Of a stretch of DNA of 64,000 bases, positions 58,520-64,000 are shown in pieces. The position numbers and the translations under genes were made by a program. How positions within the stretch are numbered: position 1 is the first letter of the stretch; each line of letters starts with the position of its first letter. The notes under the pieces were generated by a model. It worked only from the letters and a program-made list of their open reading frames with translations, had not been told where the DNA came from and made no database searches. Source of the DNA: JAODBQ01 sp047602055 (lineage in GTDB: Bacteria > Actinomycetota > Acidimicrobiia > Acidimicrobiales > Ilumatobacteraceae); assembly GCA_047602055.1 (NCBI GenBank), contig JASGIG010000001.1, positions 2,976,001 through 3,040,000 of the forward strand, in the 5' to 3' direction.

Positions 58520-58745
58520 CAGCGGTGGCGGACGATCGGATCGGCGGCGTTGACGACGTTGCGGACCGGTTCGCCGGTCGTCGCCCGGCGGAGGTCGTCA
58601 CCGAGCAGATCGGTCATGCGGGCGAACGACTCGTTCGTCGTGCCGGCGGTGTGCGACGTCAGCAGGATGCGGTCACGGCGGCGCAACGGGCTGTCGGCCG
58701 GGAGCGGCTCGACGTCGTAGACGTCGAACGCGGCCCCGGCGAGAC
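58520..58745 (-). pseudogene. C-terminal fragment of a D-2-hydroxyacid dehydrogenase
   Basis: The minus-strand frame reads AGAAFDVYDVEPLPADSPLR and RDRILLTSHTAGTTNESFAR, then a last helix and stop TGA at 58520-58522. FDVxxxEPLP with TSHTAG (the catalytic His) is the end of the NAD-binding domain of the family. Nothing upstream continues it beyond 58745. Confidence 0.6.
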
Positions 58746-58864
58746 ATCCCGATGCTCCACCTCGCCGGGATGGCGTCCGCCGGCGGCGAGCGGGCTGACG
58801 GCTACGTCGACGGCTCGCTGTCGACGACCGCGTACACCGTCGGCGTCGACGCCCAGGCCAAGCT
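58746..58864 (+). other. Unassigned coding-like remnant
   Basis: A plus-strand open stretch reads MLHLAGMASAGGERADGYVD and AYTVGVDAQAKLWSC, protein-like in composition but without a full gene or a match I recognise. It lies between a dehydrogenase fragment and the next hydrolase gene and is probably another truncated piece. Confidence 0.3.
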
Positions 58865-58870
58865 GTGGTC

Positions 58871-59663
58871 GTGCCGACGCTTCGTCTCGCCGATCTCGAT
58901 CTGTACTACGAGCAGCTCGGTGACGGGCCGAACCTGCTGTTCGTCAACGGCTCCGGCGGCTCGATCGACGCCACCCGGCCGTTGATCCAGCGCTTCGCCG
59001 AGCGCTTCCACGTCCTCGTCCACGACCAGCGCGGCCTCGGCCGCACGAGCGTGCCGGCTGCCCAGCCGACGATGGCCGACTACGCCACCGACGCCTTCGC
59101 CCTCCTCGACCACGTCGGCTGGGCGACCGCCCGGCTCGTCGGGATCAGCTTCGGTGGCATGGTCGCCCAGGAGATCGCCGTCACCGCGCCCGAGCGCATC
59201 GAGCGTCTCGCGCTGGTGTGCACGTCGGCCGGTGGCAGCGGCCGGCGCGTCGTACCCGCTGCACGAGCTGGCTGCGCTGCCCGCGGACGAGCGCGACGCG
59301 ACCGGGCTGCGCCTCGTCGACACCCGCTTCGACGACGAGTGGCTGGGCACCCATGCGCTCGACCGGGCGATCGTCGCCAACCGCGCCGTCGGGGCGGCCC
59401 GCGAGCGCACGCCGGAGCAGCGCCGCGGCGAGGCGATGCAGCTCGAGGCCCGCCGTCACCACGACGTCGCCGACCGCCTGCCGAGGATCACCGCGCCGAC
59501 CTTCGTCGCTTGCGGCGAGTTCGACGGCATCGCCCCACCGGCCAACGGCCAGGCGATCCGCGAGCGCATCGCCGGCTCGCAGTTGCGCACGTACCAGGGC
59601 GGGCACCTGTTCGTCATCCAGGACCCGGCGGCCCTCCCGGACATCCTCGAGTTCCTCGACTGA
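58871..59663 (+). pseudogene. Alpha/beta hydrolase, frameshifted in the middle
   Basis: Two frames give one hydrolase of about 263 residues. The first half reads TLRLADLDLYYEQLGDGPNL, LLFVNGSGGSIDATRPLIQR, HDQRGLGRTSVPAAQP and the nucleophile elbow VGISFGGMVAQEIA. Near 59244, in GGCCGG, the frame must drop one base; the second half then reads GASYPLHELAALPADERDAT, the Asp region FVACGEFDGIAPPANG and His in YQGGHLFVIQDP. With the base removed the enzyme is complete with its triad. GTG 58871 or 58865 starts it. Confidence 0.8.
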
Positions 59664-59712
59664 TCATCGTCAGCAGGCGAAGCCGCCTAGCATCCGAAGC
59701 AGGGTCGAACCC

Positions 59713-59718
59713 AGGAGG
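59713..59718 (+). promoter_or_regulatory. Ribosome binding site deciding the SPFH start
   Basis: A perfect AGGAGG six bases before GTG 59725 fixes the start; the longer frame from 59218 belongs to the hydrolase shadow. Confidence 0.7.
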
Positions 59719-59724
59719 TGCAAC

Positions 59725-60693
59725 GTGTTGGCACTCGGCATCGCGCCGATCGCACTGATCGTCACAGGCGTGATCGTGCTGCTGTGGATGGCGACGGGGT
59801 TGCGCCAGGTCACCCAGGGCTCGGTCGCGGTCACGACGGTCTTCGGCAAGTACAAGCGCACGCTGCGGCCCGGCCTCAGCGTGGTCACCCCGTTCGTCGA
59901 GCGCATCTACCGGCGCATCAGCGTCCAGAACCGTGCCGTCGAGCTGCAGTTCCAGGCGATCACCCAGGACCAGGCCAACGTCTACTTCACGGCGATGATG
60001 GTCTACAGCGTGGTCAACGAGAGCGAGGACACGATCAAGAACGTGGCCTTCAAGTTCGTCAGCGAGAAGGACTTCCTCACCGCGCTGGTGCGCAGCGTCG
60101 AGGGTTCGACGCGTGGCTTCGTGGCGACGATGAAGCAGGCCGAGATCCTCGGGCTGCGCGGTGAGATCGTCAAGGAGGTCAAGGAGAACCTCGACCAGAC
60201 GCTGGAAGGCTGGGGCTACCACCTGATGGACCTGCAGCTCAACGACATCACCTTCGACCAGGCGATCACCACGTCGATGGCCCAGGTCGTGGCCAGCAAC
60301 AACCTCAAGGCCGCGGCCACCAACGAGGGCGACGCGCTGCTGATCCGCAAGACCAAGGAGGCCGAGGCCGAGGGCACGGCGATCCGCATCGCCGCCGAGG
60401 CCGAGCGCACCGCCGCCCAGCTGCGCGGCCAGGGCGTCGCCCTGTTCCGCGAGGAGGTCAGCCGCGGCCTGGCGCAGGCCACCAGGGAGCTGGAGCGCAA
60501 CGACGCCGACGCCTCGCTGATCCTGTTCTCGATGTGGACCGAGACGATCCGCGAGGTCGCCGAGAAAGGCCGCGGCAACGTGCTGTTCTTGGACGGCTCG
60601 CCCGAGGGCATGGAACGGCAGATGCGCGACCTGATGGCGATGCAGGCGCTGGACACGCCGGGTCTGGCCCCTCCGCCCCCGCCCCGGCCCTGA
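59725..60693 (+). CDS. SPFH/band-7 domain membrane protein
   Basis: A 322-residue stomatin/HflK-type protein. An N-terminal membrane helix (IAPIALIVTGVIVLLWMATG) is followed by the band-7 domain (QGSVAVTTVFGKYKRTLRPG, LSVVTPFVERIYRRISVQNR, DFLTALVRSVEGSTRGFVAT, KENLDQTLEGWGYHLMDLQL) and a charged coiled-coil (KEAEAEGTAIRIAAEAERTA). The Pro-rich tail ends LAPPPPPRP. Such proteins form rings or rafts that organise membrane proteases. The gene is followed 17 bp later by a Rieske gene; no protease partner is seen. Confidence 0.92.
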   Translation: MLALGIAPIALIVTGVIVLLWMATGLRQVTQGSVAVTTVFGKYKRTLRPGLSVVTPFVERIYRRISVQNRAVELQFQAITQDQANVYFTAMMVYSVVNESEDTIKNVAFKFVSEKDFLTALVRSVEGSTRGFVATMKQAEILGLRGEIVKEVKENLDQTLEGWGYHLMDLQLNDITFDQAITTSMAQVVASNNLKAAATNEGDALLIRKTKEAEAEGTAIRIAAEAERTAAQLRGQGVALFREEVSRGLAQATRELERNDADASLILFSMWTETIREVAEKGRGNVLFLDGSPEGMERQMRDLMAMQALDTPGLAPPPPPRP

Positions 60694-60710
60694 CCCATAG
60701 GATCGTCGCG

Positions 60711-61715
60711 ATGGAGCTCGTCGAGACCCTGCCCGCTCGCTGGTATACCGACCCCGCCGTGTTCGAGAAGGAGCGGTGGCCGATCTTCGGGTCGACCTGG
60801 GTGCACGTGGGCTACGAGCACCAGCTGCGCAACCCGGGCGATTACGTCGCCGAGAACCTTGCCGGCTGGCCGATCTTCGTGCGCCGCAGCGACGACGGCA
60901 CGCTGAAGGGCTTCTACAACCTGTGCCCGCACCGCGCCGGCCCGATCGTGTGGGACGGCGAGGGCTGCCAGGCCAACCTGGTCTGCCGCTACCACGGCTG
61001 GGCGTTCAACGCCGAGGGTGCGCTGATCAACGCCCGCGACTTCGGCGGCCCCGCGCCCGAGGACATGGACCTCCCCCGCATTCAGGTCGCGTCGTGGCGC
61101 GGCATGGTGTTCGTCTGCCTCAACCCGGACATCGCCCCGCTCGACGAGTGGCTCGGCAAGTTCCCCGACGAGGTCGCCCAGTACCCGCTGGAGGAGTACC
61201 GCTTCCACAGCCGCAGCACCCGCCTGGTGGCCTGCAACTGGAAGACGTACGGCGACAACTTCATGGAGGGCTACCACCTGCCGACGGTGCACCCGGCGAT
61301 GAGCCGGGACGCCGACGCCCTCCACTACGAGGTGATCATCAAGGGCGATCCGCGCTGGAACATCCACGTGATGCCGCCGCGCGACGAGAGCACGTTCGGC
61401 GTGTTCGGCTGGTTCTGGCCGACGTTCGCCTTCGACGTCTTCCCGGGCGGCTTCGCCGTCGAGCGCTGGCTGCCGTGTGGCCACCACCACAGCGAGCTGA
61501 TCTTCGAGTACTTCTTCGCCGACGACGCCACCGACGTGGAGGCGATCGTCAAGTTCAGCGAGGAGGTCGCCGACGAGGACGTGCGCGTCTGCGAGCACGT
61601 CCAGCGCAACCTGAACGCCGGGAACTACGACACCGGCTTCCTCAGCCCGAAGTGGGAGCACGGCGTCGGCGTGTTCCACCAGCTGGTGCGCGACGCCGTC
61701 GGCAAGATCGACTAG
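60711..61715 (+). CDS. Rieske non-heme iron oxygenase alpha subunit
   Basis: A 334-residue ring-hydroxylating-type oxygenase. The Rieske 2Fe-2S site is NLCPHRAGPIV and LVCRYHGWAFN (CxH, CxxH); the mononuclear iron site is in YGDNFMEGYHLPTVHP with its two His and a later Asp near VADEDVRVCEHVQ. Members act with a reductase on aromatic rings, choline-like amines or steroids. No beta subunit or reductase lies beside it. ATG 60711 begins a standard N-terminus (VETLPARWYTDPAVFEKERW). The next gene starts 9 bp later. Confidence 0.92.
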   Translation: MELVETLPARWYTDPAVFEKERWPIFGSTWVHVGYEHQLRNPGDYVAENLAGWPIFVRRSDDGTLKGFYNLCPHRAGPIVWDGEGCQANLVCRYHGWAFNAEGALINARDFGGPAPEDMDLPRIQVASWRGMVFVCLNPDIAPLDEWLGKFPDEVAQYPLEEYRFHSRSTRLVACNWKTYGDNFMEGYHLPTVHPAMSRDADALHYEVIIKGDPRWNIHVMPPRDESTFGVFGWFWPTFAFDVFPGGFAVERWLPCGHHHSELIFEYFFADDATDVEAIVKFSEEVADEDVRVCEHVQRNLNAGNYDTGFLSPKWEHGVGVFHQLVRDAVGKID

Positions 61716-61724
61716 AAGAACGCC

Positions 61725-64000
61725 ATGGCTCGCGGCGTCGAAGCGGGGCGCCTGGAGGAGGTCCGCGCCGGGGTGCCGTGGCACCACTGGGGGCCGTACC
61801 TCAGCGAGCGCCAGTGGGGCACGGTCCGCGAGGACTACAGCGACGACGGTGACGCGTGGAGTCGTTCACCCACGACCAGGCCCGGTCGCGGGCCTACAAG
61901 TGGGGCGAGGACGGCATCGCCGGGATCTCCGACGACCACCAGCACCTGTGCTTCGCGGTGGCGGTGTGGAACGGCGTCGACCCGATCCTCAAGGAGCGCC
62001 TGTTCGGCCTGACCAACGCCGAGGGCAACCACGGCGAGGACGTCAAGGAGTACTCCTTCCACCTCGACGCGACGCCGACGGCCTCGTACCTGAAGTACCG
62101 CTACCGGTATCCGCTCGACCCGTACCCGTATGCCGATCTCGTCGCCACGAACCGCTCGCGCAGCCGCACGGAGATGGAGTACGAGCTGCTCGACACCGGG
62201 ATCTTCGACGACGACCGTTACGTGGACGTCGACGTCGAGTACGCCAAGCGGCGACCCGACGACATCGTCGTACGGATCACGCTGACCAACCACGCCGCCG
62301 ACGACGCGACGGTGCACCTGCTGCCGACGCTGTGGCTGCGCAACACGTGGTGGACGGGCAGTCCCAAGGGCGCCCTGGGTGCCGACGGCGACGAGACGAT
62401 CACCGCCGCGCACGCCGAGCTCGGTCACTGGGAGCTGCGCTGCTTCGACGCCGACGAGCTGCTGTTCACGGAGAACGAGACGAACAGCGAACGGCTGTGG
62501 GGCCGGCCGAACGCGTCGCTGTACGTCAAGGACGCGTTCCACCGCTACGTCGTCGACGGTGAGCACGGCGCGGTCAACCCGGCGCGCACGGGCACGAAGG
62601 CCGCGGCGCTGTATCGGCTGGTGGTCCCAGCCGGGGGAGCGGTGGCCGTCGAGCTGCGCCTGTGCCGCACCGGCTCGCCGGCGCTGGCCCGCGAGGAGCT
62701 GGAGGCGGTCGTCGCCGCTCGCATCACCGATGCCGACGAGCTGTACGTGTCGATCACCCCGCCGAGCGTGTCGGCCGACGCGGCCGCGGTGATGCGCCAG
62801 GCGCTGGCCGGGATGGTCTGGGGCAAGCAGTACTACTCGTTCGACCTCGACCGCTGGCTGACCGAGCACCATGCCCACCCGCTCGACGGCGGCCCGCCCA
62901 GCGGCGTGCGCAACCAGGCGTGGTTCCACATGATCAACGACGACGTCATCTCGATGCCGGACACGTGGGAGTACCCCTGGTACGCGTCGTGGGACCTGGC
63001 CTTCCACGCGGTGGCGCTGGCGATGATCGACCTCGACTTCGCCAAGGGGCAGCTGGAGCTGGTCCTGCGCGAGCTGTACCTGCACCCGAGTGGCCAGCTG
63101 CCCGCCTACGAGTGGAACTTCAGCGACGTCAACCCGCCGGTCCACGCCTACGCGGTGCTGCTGGTCTACGACTCCGAGGTCGAGCAGCGCGGCCACGGCG
63201 ACGTCCGCTGGCTGCGCAGCGCGTTCCAGAAGCTGCTCGTCAACTTCACGTGGTGGCTGAACCGCAAGGACCCGACCGGGCGAAACGTGTTCGAGGGCGG
63301 GTTCCTCGGCCTCGACAACATCGGCGTGTTCGACCGCAGCGCCCCGCTGCCCACCGGTGGGCACCTCGAGCAGGCCGATGGCACGGCGTGGATGGCGTTC
63401 TACGCCCAGTGCATGCTGGGCATCGCCCTCGAGCTGTCCCGCCACGACGAGCTGTACGAGGACATGGCCCTGAAGTTCGCCGAGCACTTCGTCTACATCG
63501 CCGCGTCGATGGACCGCATCGGCGTCAACGACGACGAGATGTGGGACGAGGAGGACGGCTTCTTCTACGACGTCCTGCGCCTGCCCGACGGCAGCGCCCA
63601 GCGGCTGAAGGTGCGCTCGCTCGTCGGCCTGCTGCCGCTGTGCGCGTCGACGGTGATGCCCGCCGACCTCGCGGTCGGCGAGTCCGTCGTCGCCCGCCTG
63701 CGGCGGCGGCTGACGACGATGCCCGAGCTGGTCGACAACGTCCACAACATCGCCAACCGCGGCCAGGCCGGCCGGCGGATGCTGGCGATCCTCGACGAGC
63801 ACAAGCTGCGGCGGGTGCTGGCGCGGATGCTCGACGAGGACGAGTTCCTCGGTCCGTACGGGCTGCGCTCACTGTCACGGGCGCACCTCGCCGAGCCGTA
63901 CTCGATCGACGTGCACGGCGAGCGCTACGAGGTTCGCTACCTGCCGGCCGAATCGGACACCGGCATGTTCGGCGGCAACTCCAACTGGCGCGGCCCGGTG
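61725..64000 (+). pseudogene. GH63-like glucosidase (MGH1-type), frameshifted and incomplete
   Basis: The gene runs past the window end. The N-terminus reads WHHWGPYLSERQWGTVREDY; near 61858 one base is missing (TGGAG for TGGGAG), after which the other frame gives SFTHDQARSRAYKWGEDGIA, LKERLFGLTNAEGNHGEDVK and the barrel segments WEYPWYASWDLAFHAVALAM, YEWNFSDVNPPVHAYAV and MFGGNSNWRGPV. Large GH63-related proteins of this type occur in actinobacteria and probably act on glucosides such as glucosylglycerate or mannosyl-type glycans; the exact substrate is unknown. Repaired, it is a normal member. The frameshift may be a sequencing error. Confidence 0.85.

Overview
The window is high-GC DNA (roughly 70 percent), densely coded, with many GTG starts and ATGA-type gene overlaps. 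A PknG-type kinase beside a GlnH-type lipoprotein, an F420-dependent (LLM class) oxidoreductase, many secreted lipoproteins and the B12-dependent methylmalonyl-CoA mutase genes point to an actinobacterium. The mix with indolepyruvate ferredoxin oxidoreductase, form II CoxL-like and dimethylglycine-dehydrogenase-like proteins suggests class Acidimicrobiia; that placement is inference. No rRNA or CRISPR was seen. There is one tRNA (Gly, anticodon TCC).

Region by region. (1) 1-7970: a plus-strand signalling operon: the tail of a membrane protein (GlnX-like position), a GlnH-like solute-binding lipoprotein, a coiled-coil protein, PknG kinase, a PP2C phosphatase, a vWA protein and an FHA protein. 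Kinase, phosphatase, metal-binding adaptor and phosphothreonine reader sit together, and three of them carry zinc ribbons. (2) 8310-9881: a frameshifted YbaK-like deacylase and a LysM-NlpC/P60 cell-wall hydrolase; a cytochrome P450 lies divergently at 10249. (3) 11578-22328: a plus-strand catabolic island with a broken indolepyruvate ferredoxin oxidoreductase, a complete polar-amino-acid ABC transporter, a 4Fe-4S protein, a FAD amine/amino-acid oxidoreductase, an MmgE/PrpD protein, a RidA-like protein and a GntR/FCD regulator. The parts fit uptake of an amino compound, oxidation to an imine, hydrolysis to a 2-oxoacid and CoA-dependent oxidative decarboxylation. (4) 22377-33898: hypothetical protein, MsrB, a very large patatin-like lipase with membrane segments, a GH15 hydrolase, a secreted SurE, an MFS carrier and a dimethylglycine-dehydrogenase-like protein. 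(5) 33965-49193: acyl-CoA metabolism: acyl-CoA synthetase, phosphotransferase-like protein, alpha/beta hydrolases, a branched-chain-type binding protein, IclR regulator, MeaB, SRPBCC protein, both methylmalonyl-CoA mutase subunits and two enoyl-CoA hydratase family proteins. (6) 49345-55674: orphan form II CoxL, MOSC protein, LLM oxidoreductase, DHA2 MFS exporter and a DUF3761 lipoprotein. (7) 55809-58870: tRNA-Gly, an IS256-family element and a 1.5-kb run of truncated gene fragments, a recombination scar. (8) 58871-64000: frameshifted alpha/beta hydrolase, SPFH protein, Rieske oxygenase and an incomplete glucosidase-like gene.

Two window-wide themes stand out. At least seven genes carry single-base frameshifts that one nucleotide would repair, which looks more like indel errors in a draft assembly than independent decay. 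A short repeat built on TGAGCGAGCG recurs at gene junctions, often with its first three bases serving as the stop codon of the upstream gene.
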